NCBI RefSeq assembly: GCF_013178945.1
Contig: NZ_JABFDM010000001.1
Span: forward strand, 1 to 64,000
Direction: 5' to 3'
Source: Bradyrhizobium aeschynomenes
GTDB lineage: Bacteria; Pseudomonadota; Alphaproteobacteria; Rhizobiales; Xanthobacteraceae
Length of the DNA: 64,000 bases
A model generated the notes under the pieces. The model was not told the origin of the DNA. It did no database searches and saw only the letters and a program-made list of their open reading frames with translations. Shown piece by piece: positions 27,087 through 34,699 of the stretch. Positions within the stretch are counted from its first letter, which is position 1. The number at the start of each line of letters is the position of its first letter. Both the position numbers and the translations under genes were made by a program.

Positions 27087-28142
27087 GTGGACCTCGAGTT
27101 TTCAACTGGTCTTGATGTCGTGACCGATCCAATAGGCCTACGATTTGATACTGAGGACGACCTGCTCGCTTTCGAGCGCGCAATGTCGGAGTTCTTCTGG
27201 ACTGAGAACTTCGAAGGCGCCGAGCATGCGCTCGATTCCGCGATGGACGGGCATCCGTCAACATTCTCGGAGATCTGTCGGGCTACGCCCCAGACTGCTG
27301 TGTCGATCCGGGGGTGGGATGAGCTTTACGCGCAGATCGAGAGTCCCTCGCGAAAGAACTATCGGTGCAGCGCGATCGAGATTGATTTGTCTGGGCATGC
27401 CGATCGCGAAATTGCGCCCGGACTGATCGAGCCCGGCTTCGAGTGCTCCTATTTCGACGATTCGATGTACCCGTTCTCGATGGCCGAACATCACGAGATG
27501 CTGGCGAGATGCAAAGCGGGCTGCGTCCCTTGGCAGGGCGGGTTTTTCGACATCGATTACGCGCTGACCTGCGAAGGTCTCGGCAGACTCTATGCCGCCA
27601 TTCTCGGCTACCCACACCGGCATTGGCACCCTCGCGTCTCGTCTGGCGAAGCTGTGCCGCGGGATTTTGTCTCCTACACGCTTGCTTGCTGGTTTCTCTA
27701 TCTGCGCGCCCATCAGGCGATCTGGCTGAAAGTGAGTACGCGCGGCCTACCTCAGCAAGTTCCGGTGGTGGTCGGCCAGCACGACTTCGGACCGGATTTG
27801 CTTACTGTTTATATGCCGGAAAAAGTCCACGACAGCCGGGCAGCGACAGCGCGCATCGTGGCGCAAGGAGAGGCTGAGGCGCGGGCCTTCTATGACAAGA
27901 TGACAGAAGACGAAATCCGAGGCCTTCGCGAGCGGCGTGATGGCATCCGCCGCTGGCCCTTCTTCTGGAATCGTAAGCAGCGCAAGCTCTTCGTCGACTA
28001 CAGCATGGCGCATGAGAAGCTGATCCTTGGTGCCAACGGCCTGTCCCCCGGTCGGCCAACCTGGAAAATGTCGGATCAGGCATTCGAGTCCCTCATCGCG
28101 CGTTACCGAACCGCCCGTGCATCGCGTCAGTCGGAGGTTTGA
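27087..28142 (+). CDS. Hypothetical protein, no family recognised
   Basis: About 351 residues from a GTG at 27087; a TTG at 27069 is equally possible, and frames further upstream are repeat-derived. The protein is soluble, with no signal or membrane segment. Early residues (DLEFSTGLDVV, IEIDLSGHADREI) and the tail (FFWNRKQRKLFVDYSMAHEK) show no motif I can name. The codon pattern in the third position is less GC-biased than in neighbours, which may mean acquisition. It stands alone between a REP hairpin and a large repeat, with no operon partner. Confidence 0.6.
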   Translation: MDLEFSTGLDVVTDPIGLRFDTEDDLLAFERAMSEFFWTENFEGAEHALDSAMDGHPSTFSEICRATPQTAVSIRGWDELYAQIESPSRKNYRCSAIEIDLSGHADREIAPGLIEPGFECSYFDDSMYPFSMAEHHEMLARCKAGCVPWQGGFFDIDYALTCEGLGRLYAAILGYPHRHWHPRVSSGEAVPRDFVSYTLACWFLYLRAHQAIWLKVSTRGLPQQVPVVVGQHDFGPDLLTVYMPEKVHDSRAATARIVAQGEAEARAFYDKMTEDEIRGLRERRDGIRRWPFFWNRKQRKLFVDYSMAHEKLILGANGLSPGRPTWKMSDQAFESLIARYRTARASRQSEV

Positions 28143-28319
28143 CTTGCGCGAAGCGCGTATCGCCTAGGGCCAATCCGGGGCGAGAGATCTCGATGAGGCT
28201 AGCCACCAACGCTTAGAGTGGAGATGGGACGAGGCGCGCGTGGACGCTGTCCGCGATCCGGATCGTCCCCTGCGCCGCGCGCGACGGACTCGCTGCGCGC
28301 CAAGAGGAAATTTCGTCTT

Positions 28320-28785
28320 ATCAAAAATTCCGCTTTCGCTTTCGCAGAAATCATGCTTTACTTCGCCCGTCCCGCCCCAACGAGGGGACGCTTCGCGGTC
28401 GTCACGGACGTCGGGTGTGGGATGCGATGGGCGCTTCGGGTCGTAGCATGGTTCGCCGTGCCGACGAACGATCCGAGTGCACGGTGAAGTCGCGTGGTCC
28501 TGGCCTCCCGGTGCTGAGGCCAAGTCGGCGGGCGTTGCGGTGAACGCTGCCTGCGGGTGATGGGGGCAAGACAGCCGGTCCCCAGGGAGATCGCGTATAA
28601 ATCGTAAAGCCATCGCGCAGGGAGGGCCGGGTGTTTCGGCCAGACCTGTGGTGACTGCCGCCTGCATTCTTTTTCTGCAGGCGGGCCACGGGCGCGGCCA
28701 GCGCCCGGCCTTCCCTGCGCCCTCGGTTCGGAAGAGGGCGGTGAGAATGGCACATCACTCGGGCGCTTTGCGCCGCGAGATCGCG
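28320..28785 (-). repeat. Dispersed ~450-base repeat, copy A (reverse orientation)
   Basis: Read on the minus strand this stretch runs parallel to 44790-45275 on the plus strand. Shared blocks include GGGCGCAGGGAAGGCCGGGC, the GCCTGCAGAAAAAGAATGCA-type hairpin, ACCACAGGTCTGGCCGAA, and the CGCCCATCGCATCCCAC block near the far end. A short third piece is at 37347-37425. Stops and frame breaks in all frames argue against a gene. Its edges are estimated by eye. Confidence 0.75.
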
Positions 28786-28924
28786 AGGACGTGCAACGAT
28801 GGTTTCTTGGGGATCTTGATGGCAGCTATCGCGCTCATGTGTGAGAGGCTGCTGCGCCGCGCGCGGTGGAAGGTGAGGGAGTGTCCGTCAGTTTGAGGCA
28901 CGCTCATGCGGCGGCGGCGGTGAA

Positions 28925-29103
28925 CTCCCCTCCCCCTTGCGGGGAGGGGTTGGGGGTGGGGGTTTCTTGCTCCGAATTGCGTTTGGGGCAGGCGCCGGTA
29001 CGATCAGCGCGACCGCCGTATCGGTCAGCACTCGTGCAGTGGCTTCCATGCAGACCGTTTCCGGGGACCCCCACCCCCGACCCCTCCCCGCAAGGGGGAG
29101 GGG
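28925..29103. repeat. Long G/C-run palindromic repeat
   Basis: An imperfect palindrome with arms CTCCCCTCCCCCTTGCGGGG (28925-28944) and the complement ending at 29103. Inner arms GGGTTGGGGGTGGGGG and CCCCCACCCCCGACCCC also pair. The ~80-base centre is unique. It is a variant of the element family at 7722-7870, 17041-17190 and 51838-52022. With the adjoining dispersed repeat, about 1.1 kb (28143-29239) contains no supported gene. Confidence 0.75.
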
Positions 29104-29162
29104 AGCGCAGCTGGCGCGTGGCGAGGTCTCGTGTCCAATTCTCATCAGCTGGCCCCACAAAC

Positions 29163-29187
29163 AAAAACCCCGCCATTTGCGGCGGGG
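29163..29187 (-). terminator. Rho-independent terminator of ctrA
   Basis: On the minus strand a CCCCGCC/GGCGGGG stem with a six-base loop is followed directly by a run of five T residues, about 50 bases after the ctrA stop codon. The layout is that of a classical intrinsic terminator. Confidence 0.85.
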
Positions 29188-29239
29188 CCCAGTCTGGGAG
29201 GAGCGAGCGGTGAGGCTCGCCGGTAAACCCAGTGAAGGA

Positions 29240-29941
29240 TCAGGCGGGGATGCGTTCGTCCATGTCGTGCGGCTCGCGCAGCACGTAGCCGCGGCCCCAG
29301 ACGGTCTCGATGAAGTTGCGGCCTTCGGAGGCGTTGGCCAGCTTCTTGCGCAGCTTGCAGATGAAGACGTCGATGATCTTCAGCTCGGGCTCGTCCATGC
29401 CGCCGTAGAGATGGTTGAGGAACATCTCCTTGGTGAGGGTGGTGCCCTTGCGGAGCGAGAGCAGCTCCAGCATCTGGTATTCCTTGCCGGTCAGGTGCAC
29501 GCGCTGGCCGCCGACTTCGACCGTCTTGGTGTCGAGGTTGACGACGAGGTCGCCGGTCTGGATGACCGACTGGGCGTGGCCCTTGGAACGGCGGACGATC
29601 GCGTGGATGCGGGCGATCAGCTCGTCCTTGTGGAACGGCTTGGTCATGTAGTCGTCGGCGCCGAAGCCGAGGCCCTTGACCTTGTCCTCGATGCCGGCGA
29701 GGCCGGACAAAATGAGGATCGGCGTCTTGATCTTCGAGACGCGCAGCTGCTTGAGCACGTCGTAACCGGACATGTCGGGCAGATTGAGGTCGAGAAGGAT
29801 AATGTCGTAATCGTACAACTTGCCGAGGTCGACGCCTTCCTCGCCGAGGTCAGTCGTGTAGACGTTGAAGCTTTCGGACTTCAACATCAGCTCGATCGAC
29901 TGCGCGACGGCGCTGTCATCCTCAATCAGCAAAACGCGCAT
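29240..29941 (-). CDS. ctrA: CtrA cell-cycle master response regulator
   Basis: A 233-residue OmpR/PhoB-type regulator. The receiver has [20 protein letters not shown], phospho-Asp in [17 protein letters not shown] and Lys in [11 protein letters not shown]. The winged-helix output domain contains [20 protein letters not shown] and [13 protein letters not shown]. These blocks are nearly invariant in CtrA of alphaproteobacteria, where it binds TTAA-N7-TTAA sites to control replication, division and motility. Here it diverges from the flagellar export genes fliI-fliJ. Its upstream region carries four GANTC sites, suggesting CcrM methylation-dependent timing as known for Caulobacter ctrA. An intrinsic terminator follows. 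Confidence 0.97.
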   Translation of the reverse strand: MRVLLIEDDSAVAQSIELMLKSESFNVYTTDLGEEGVDLGKLYDYDIILLDLNLPDMSGYDVLKQLRVSKIKTPILILSGLAGIEDKVKGLGFGADDYMTKPFHKDELIARIHAIVRRSKGHAQSVIQTGDLVVNLDTKTVEVGGQRVHLTGKEYQMLELLSLRKGTTLTKEMFLNHLYGGMDEPELKIIDVFICKLRKKLANASEGRNFIETVWGRGYVLREPHDMDERIPA

Positions 29942-30016
29942 GCCAGTTCCCCATAGTCGCCGCTCCGGGCGTCAGGTCGGCCGCCACCGCGGCACTCAAA
30001 ACGCCTTTGAACAACT

Positions 30017-30289
30017 GATTCGGATCCTGACGAGAGATGGTTAACAAATCCTGATTCCGCTGCGCAAGCTCTATCCGTGCAATTTTTGTCGAATCGCCGT
30101 AAGGTGTTGCGAAGAAGCAGTTTTTCTCAGCCGTCCTCGTTCAAGCTCCATGTGAAGAGATGGAACTAACCGACTCTCGTTCCTCACCGCTTTTGGGGGG
30201 CGGCAAGGCGCACTACGTCAGTCACTCCAGACCATGACGCAATGATTAATGATGCGAGTAAACACAGAGTTAAACCGGCGAGGCGAATC
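30017..30289. promoter_or_regulatory. ctrA/fliI divergent control region with four GANTC sites and CtrA-like half sites
   Basis: GANTC occurs at 30017-30021, 30053-30057, 30091-30095 and 30285-30289, four in 273 bases of GC-rich DNA. TTAA-containing elements occur at 30041 (GGTTAACAAATC), 30246 (TTAATGATGCGAGTAAAC) and 30269 (GAGTTAAACC); the second is close to the TTAA-N7-TTAA CtrA box. The region is AT-rich compared with its surroundings. CcrM methylation control and CtrA autoregulation are inferred from the Caulobacter model. Confidence 0.55.
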
Positions 30290-30348
30290 TGTCCCTACTT
30301 AAGGTTTTCGCAATGAAGGATCCCTTTTGTCATCAGGGCGGTCTCGTC

Positions 30349-30386
30349 ATGAAGGCGGTTTGGTCATGAAGGCTGGTTGGTCATGA
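30349..30386 (+). other. Two overlapping six-codon leader ORFs made by a 17-base tandem repeat before fliI
   Basis: A 17-base unit beginning GTCATGAAGGC occurs three times in a row, at 30346, 30363 and 30380. Because 17 is not a multiple of three, each ATG opens a different frame: ATG 30349 encodes MKAVWS and stops at a TGA overlapping ATG 30366; that encodes MKAGWS and stops at a TGA overlapping ATG 30383, the fliI start. The GAAGG in each unit lies about ten bases before the next ATG and could serve as ribosome site. Confidence 0.6.
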
Positions 30387-31705
30387 AGGCTCTTGCCGAG
30401 CAGATCAGCGACATCGACGCCGTGAACACCTATGGGCGTGTCGTCGGCGTGAAGGGACTCATGGTGGAGATCGCCGGGCCGATTCACGCGATGTCGGTCG
30501 GCGCGCGCCTCGTGATCGAGACCGGCAACAATTACATCCCTGCCGAAGTGATCGGCTTCTCCGGCAAGAACGCCGTGGTGATGCCCTTCGCGGGGCTGGA
30601 GGGCGTGCGCCGCGGCTGCCGCGCCGTGATCGCGAACTCGGCGAACCAGGTGCGGCCCTCGCCCGCCTGGCTCGGTCGCGTCATCAATGCGATGGGCGAG
30701 CCGATCGACGGCAAGGGGCCGCTGCCGCAAGGGGCCTCGCCGGTTCCCTATCGGAACAATCCGCCGCCGGCGCATTCGCGCAAGCGCGTCGGCGCGCCGC
30801 TCGATCTCGGCGTTCGCTCGCTGAACACGTTTCTCACCTGCTGCCGTGGCCAGCGGCTCGGCATTTTCGCCGGTTCCGGCGTCGGCAAATCGGTGCTGCT
30901 GTCGATGCTGGCACGCAACGTCGATGCGGACATCTCCGTCATCGGGCTGATCGGCGAACGCGGCCGCGAGGTGCAGGAGTTCCTGCAGGACGATCTCGGC
31001 GAGGAGGGTCTGGCGCGCTCCGTCGTCGTCGTCGCGACCTCCGACGAGCCGGCCCTGATGCGCCGGCAGGCGGCCTATCTGACGCTGGCGACCTCGGAAT
31101 ATTTTCGCGACGAGGGCAAGGACGTCCTGTGCCTGATGGATTCGGTGACGCGCTTTGCGATGGCGCAGCGTGAGATCGGCTTGTCGGCCGGCGAGCCGCC
31201 GACGGCGAAAGGCTATACGCCGACCGTGTTCACCGAACTGCCGAAGCTGCTCGAACGTGCCGGGCCCGGCAGCGGCGAGGGCACCATCACCGGGATCTTT
31301 ACGGTGCTGGTCGACGGCGACGACCACAACGAGCCGGTGGCCGACGCCGTGCGCGGCATTCTCGACGGCCACGTCGTGATGCAGCGTTCGATCGCCGAAC
31401 GTGGCCGCTATCCGGCGATCAACATCCTCAAATCGGTGTCGCGGACGATGCCGAAATCGGCCGACCCCGTATTCCTGCCGACCATCATGCGGGCGCGCCA
31501 GGTGATGGCGACCTACGCCGACATGGAAGAGCTGATCCGGCTCGGTGCCTATCGCGCGGGCTCCAGTCCGGAGGTCGACGAGGCGATCCGGCTGCACGAG
31601 CCGTTGGAGGCCTTCCTGCGCCAGCGCAAGGATGAGGTGTGCGGGCTGGCCCAGGGGTATCGGGAGCTGGAACAGATCTTGGGGCGCTTGGAAACGGAAA
31701 GCTAA
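30383..31705 (+). CDS. fliI: FliI flagellar export ATPase
   Basis: A 440-residue F1-beta-like ATPase that energises the flagellar type III export apparatus at the base of the motor. Walker A is GSGVGKS (near residues 170-176), Walker B lies in [13 protein letters not shown], and the export-ATPase signature [14 protein letters not shown] is present. The start at ATG 30383 gives the normal MKALAEQ beginning; it is the third ATG in a 17-base tandem repeat. fliJ follows about 110 bases downstream. The divergent neighbour ctrA is the likely controller. Confidence 0.96.
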   Translation: MKALAEQISDIDAVNTYGRVVGVKGLMVEIAGPIHAMSVGARLVIETGNNYIPAEVIGFSGKNAVVMPFAGLEGVRRGCRAVIANSANQVRPSPAWLGRVINAMGEPIDGKGPLPQGASPVPYRNNPPPAHSRKRVGAPLDLGVRSLNTFLTCCRGQRLGIFAGSGVGKSVLLSMLARNVDADISVIGLIGERGREVQEFLQDDLGEEGLARSVVVVATSDEPALMRRQAAYLTLATSEYFRDEGKDVLCLMDSVTRFAMAQREIGLSAGEPPTAKGYTPTVFTELPKLLERAGPGSGEGTITGIFTVLVDGDDHNEPVADAVRGILDGHVVMQRSIAERGRYPAINILKSVSRTMPKSADPVFLPTIMRARQVMATYADMEELIRLGAYRAGSSPEVDEAIRLHEPLEAFLRQRKDEVCGLAQGYRELEQILGRLETES

Positions 31706-31814
31706 CTTTGTCGGGACATCATCCCCTCCATGTAACGAGCCTAGTCGGCGGGCCCAGTAAGGGCGGCCGGCCCTGTCCCGCGCCGTCTACGGGACTTCTG
31801 GGGAGTATGAGTCG

Positions 31815-32234
31815 ATGAAGTCGCGCGAAACGCTGATCCGCCTGAAAAAGTTTCAGGTGGATGAGAAACGCCGCCGGGTGACGCAGATCGAAGGCATGAT
31901 TGCTGATTTCCAGCGCATGTCGGCCGAGCTCGAGCGGGAGATCCAGACCGAGCAGGAGCGGGCCGGCATCAACGACCCGACCCATTTTGCCTACCCGACC
32001 TACGCCAAGGCGGCGATCCAGCGCCGCGAGAACCTGACGCGCTCGGCCGACGAGCTGCGCGCCCAGCTCGAGGACGCCAAGGCCGCCTTGTCCGAGGCGT
32101 TCGAGGAGATGAAGAAGGTGGAGCTGCTCGACGAGCGCGACCAGGCCCGCGAAAAGGCCGAGGAGAGCGCCCGCGAGCAGGCCGACATGGACAGTATCGG
32201 CCTGATGCGCGCCCGGCTCGGCGTCATCGCCTGA
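31815..32234 (+). CDS. fliJ: FliJ flagellar export chaperone/stalk
   Basis: A 139-residue, highly charged, almost wholly helical protein, as expected for FliJ, the coiled-coil stalk that sits in the FliI ring and links it to FlhA. It begins SRETLIRLKKFQVDEKRR, a pattern typical for FliJ of this bacterial group, and lacks any membrane segment. Position after fliI and the terminator that follows at 32265-32293 support a two-gene fliI-fliJ transcript. Confidence 0.9.
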   Translation: MKSRETLIRLKKFQVDEKRRRVTQIEGMIADFQRMSAELEREIQTEQERAGINDPTHFAYPTYAKAAIQRRENLTRSADELRAQLEDAKAALSEAFEEMKKVELLDERDQAREKAEESAREQADMDSIGLMRARLGVIA

Positions 32235-32264
32235 GCCTGACGCCGTCCCGGCTGTCGCTCATCG

Positions 32265-32293
32265 AAAACCCGGGCCGCAAGGTCCGGGTTTTT
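32265..32293 (+). terminator. Intrinsic terminator after fliI-fliJ
   Basis: AAAACCCGG pairs with CCGGGTTTT around a GCCGCAAGGT-type loop, ending in five T residues, 30 bases after the fliJ stop. Confidence 0.85.
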
Positions 32294-32389
32294 CGTCACG
32301 CCCGCCCCGCTGGAGCGCAGCGCGCGACCTGTGCTACGGGAGGACGCAAGGGTCGAACGAGGGAGTGGGCCGATTTTCGGGGACGCTGA

Positions 32390-32938
32390 ATGTTGACGCC
32401 GGCAGAGCTGGTCTGGCTGCTTGCCGCGGTCGCCAAGGGGGACGAGGCCGCCTTCGAGCGCCTCTACGCAGCGACGCGCGCGAAACTCTACGGCGTCGTG
32501 CTGCGTATCTTGCACCGACAGGACCTCGCGGAGGAGGTCGTGCAGGAGACCTATGTGAAGGTCTGGAACAACGCGGCCCAGTTCGATCCCGCAGTGTCCT
32601 CGCCTATCACCTGGATGGCCGCCATCGCCCGCAATCGCGCCATCGACCTGGTGCGCAAGCGCGGCGAGCTGTCTCTGGAGGATGAGCCTTCCGCGCTCGA
32701 GGTCGCGGCCGAGACGCCCGATCCGCTGGCGCGGCGCGAGATGTCGGAGGAGCTCAAGCGTCTTTTGGAATGCGTCGGCCGGCTCGAGCCGGACCGCCAG
32801 AAGCTCGTGCTGCTTGCCTACTATAACGGCTGGAGCCGCGAGCAATTGGCGACCAAGTTCGAGGCGCCGGTGAATACGGTGAAGACCTGGCTGCGGCGAA
32901 GCATGATGGACATCCGCCAATGCCTCGGGATCGGATGA
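32390..32938 (+). CDS. ECF-type RNA polymerase sigma factor
   Basis: A 182-residue extracytoplasmic-function sigma factor. Region 2 covers about residues 22-90 (DLAEEVVQETYVKVWNNAAQ; PITWMAAIARNRAIDLVRK) and region 4 about 120-175 (LEPDRQKLVLLAYYNGWSRE, then helix-turn-helix to NTVKTWLRRSM). The product directs transcription of a stress regulon. The anti-sigma gene follows after a 54-base gap, the usual arrangement for SigK/RskA-type pairs. It is distinct from the general stress factor EcfG, as no PhyR/NepR gene is adjacent. Confidence 0.93.
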   Translation: MLTPAELVWLLAAVAKGDEAAFERLYAATRAKLYGVVLRILHRQDLAEEVVQETYVKVWNNAAQFDPAVSSPITWMAAIARNRAIDLVRKRGELSLEDEPSALEVAAETPDPLARREMSEELKRLLECVGRLEPDRQKLVLLAYYNGWSREQLATKFEAPVNTVKTWLRRSMMDIRQCLGIG

Positions 32939-32992
32939 GAGGCCGAAGGCGTAGCCAAGGGATTCTCGTGGGTGACGTGACCTGGACCTGTG

Positions 32993-33997
32993 ATGGCGTA
33001 TAGCGAAGACCATATCGCGCTGGCGGCGGAATATGCGCTGGGGACGCTCGACGCCGCCGAGCGCGCGCAGGTCGAGGCCATGATGGCGGTCGACACGGAT
33101 TTCGCGGCGCTGGTCCAGGCGTGGGAGTTTCGTCTCGGGCCGCTCAACCAGATGGTCGGCCTCGTCGAGCCGCGCCCGGAACTGTGGGAGCGGATTAAGG
33201 CCGAGATCGCAAGGTCGGGCGCGAGGGCCGAAGCTCCGCCGCCGCCTGACTCTGTGACCGTCGCGGAGGCTCCGGACGTGGTAACCCTGTCCGAACCACC
33301 CGCTCAGGAGGTTGCGCACGTTGTAGCCGAAGCTCCGGCGCCTGAAGTCCGGACGGAGGCCTCCGAGCAGGACGTCCCGGCCGCGGCGCCGCCGGTGATC
33401 GAGCCGGTGCGTCGCGATCAGGCGACTGGCCCCGCCGCGAACGACAACGCCATCGTCGCTCGGCTCTCGTCCAAGGTTCGGCAGTTGCGCACCGTGGCCA
33501 ATGTGATGACGGCGATCGCCGCCGTGCTGCTCGCGCTGATCGGGGTCCAGCTCTACCGGCCGGATCTGCTGCCGCCGCCGTTGCAGCCCAAGCCGCGGAT
33601 CCAGACCGTCGAGGTCAAGGTGCCCGCCGCGCCGCAGCCGTCGGCTCAGTTCGTCGCCTTGTTGCAGAAGGACGCGGCGTCGCCGGCTTTCATCCTCACC
33701 GTCGATGCCGGCAGCAAGAGCTACACGGTGCGCCGGGTCGGCGCCGCGCCAGAGCCCGGCAAGAGCTTCGAGCTGTGGCTCGTCTCCGACAAGCTGCAGC
33801 GTCCGCGCTCGCTCGGCGTGATCGGCGGCAGCGATTTCACCAGCCGTCCCGTTCTCTCCGCCTACGACGCCGACACGGTCAACCGCGCCACTTACGCCGT
33901 CACGGTCGAGCCGGAGGGCGGGTCGCCGACGGGGCAGGCGACGGGGCCGATCGTCTTTACCGGCAAGCTGATCGAGACGGTGCCGCCGACGCGCTGA
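32993..33997 (+). CDS. Membrane anti-sigma factor, RskA-like
   Basis: A 334-residue single-pass protein. The N-terminal anti-sigma domain covers residues 1-~75 (HIALAAEYALGTLDAAER; LWERIKAEIA) and should hold the preceding sigma factor inactive. A Pro/Ala/Glu-rich linker spans ~79-150. The membrane helix is at about 170-187 (VMTAIAAVLLALIGVQLY). The periplasmic RskA-type domain follows (SFELWLVSDKLQRPRSLGVI). No zinc-binding HxxxCxxC motif is seen, so it is a non-ZAS type. Release of sigma probably needs proteolysis of this protein. Confidence 0.88.
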   Translation: MAYSEDHIALAAEYALGTLDAAERAQVEAMMAVDTDFAALVQAWEFRLGPLNQMVGLVEPRPELWERIKAEIARSGARAEAPPPPDSVTVAEAPDVVTLSEPPAQEVAHVVAEAPAPEVRTEASEQDVPAAAPPVIEPVRRDQATGPAANDNAIVARLSSKVRQLRTVANVMTAIAAVLLALIGVQLYRPDLLPPPLQPKPRIQTVEVKVPAAPQPSAQFVALLQKDAASPAFILTVDAGSKSYTVRRVGAAPEPGKSFELWLVSDKLQRPRSLGVIGGSDFTSRPVLSAYDADTVNRATYAVTVEPEGGSPTGQATGPIVFTGKLIETVPPTR

Positions 33998-34014
33998 TCC
34001 AAATGGCAAAAAAG

Positions 34015-34041
34015 AAAACGCCCGTGGGGAGCGGGCGTTTT
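34015..34041 (+). terminator. Intrinsic terminator after the sigma/anti-sigma pair
   Basis: AAAACGCCCG at 34015-34024 pairs perfectly with CGGGCGTTTT at 34032-34041 around a seven-base loop, 18 bases after the anti-sigma stop codon. The A-run on the other side would let it also work on the minus strand. Confidence 0.9.
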
Positions 34042-34128
34042 CGGTAGTCGACTTGGGGTTGGGTCTACTACATATCCACGCGGCCAGTTGGGGGGCTGTG
34101 AGAACCGCGTGAATTCCGGAAATTCCAA

Positions 34129-34329
34129 TTAGCGAACCAGCGACGCTCCCGAACTCGTCACCGCAATGGGCTTGCCGGCCTTGATGACCTTCGCCGTCTG
34201 CGTGTAGTTCGGCTCTGCGTTGAGACGTGCCGAGATGCCGAGGCCGGCCACTGCGATGCCAGCCACGAGCGCCACCACCACGATCTTGAGGTGGGTCGTC
34301 CGATCCGCGCTGTAAATCGAGTGGTTCAT
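34129..34329 (-). CDS. Small single-pass membrane protein of unknown function
   Basis: A 66-residue protein. The ATG at 34329 has GGAGG six bases upstream, which decides it over a longer frame starting at 34392. Residues 15-34 form a hydrophobic helix (LKIVVVALVAGIAVAGLGIS), followed by a short polar tail (PNYTQTAKVIKAGKPIAVTS). The hydrophobic segment may be an uncleaved signal anchor. I know of no function. The excellent ribosome site and clean layout suggest a genuine, well expressed gene. Confidence 0.75.
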   Translation of the reverse strand: MNHSIYSADRTTHLKIVVVALVAGIAVAGLGISARLNAEPNYTQTAKVIKAGKPIAVTSSGASLVR

Positions 34330-34699
34330 GGAACCCTCCTGCCGCCTTACGTCCTTCGCTGATTCGTGTGAGCCGGGAGCGTTCCGGTTCATCGTCTCGC
34401 CTGTAAGAACGTAGGAAACCCCGATTCCGTTTCGTAGATGGCATCACAAGCGTGTGATAAGGCGTGATGCATCGCGATCTCGAGCCAATAAAATCAACAA
34501 TTCTCATTTGAAATCAAATTATTAAAGGGAAGTTCGGTCTGCGGCGGAAAATCCAGCCACCTAACGCAAAATTAAGAAATCAGTTGCCTGTGGCGGTAAA
34601 GCACAGGTTGGTTGCTCTCAAAAGCAGCAAAACCGGCGCGTGGCGCCGGCCTGCCTTCAAGAACTTCGGACTGACTCGCAGGTTCCCGCACTCCTTTTC
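34330..34699. other. AT-richer gene-free interval between the small membrane protein and flhA
   Basis: No gene is supported in these 370 bases. They contain the flhA terminator (34629-34649) and, nearer to 34400-34560, an AT-rich stretch (for example CAAATTATTAAAGGGAAG) that probably holds the promoter of the small membrane protein. No specific operator is identified. Confidence 0.5.
34629..34649 (-). terminator. Intrinsic terminator of flhA
   Basis: On the minus strand CCGGCGC and GCGCCGG (34649-34633) form a seven-pair stem with a three-base loop followed by four T residues, about 50 bases after the flhA stop codon. Confidence 0.75.

Noticed and set aside
32000..34507. 835-codon minus-strand frame opposite fliJ, sigma and anti-sigma genes
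   Set aside because: Crosses three well-supported genes and two terminators.
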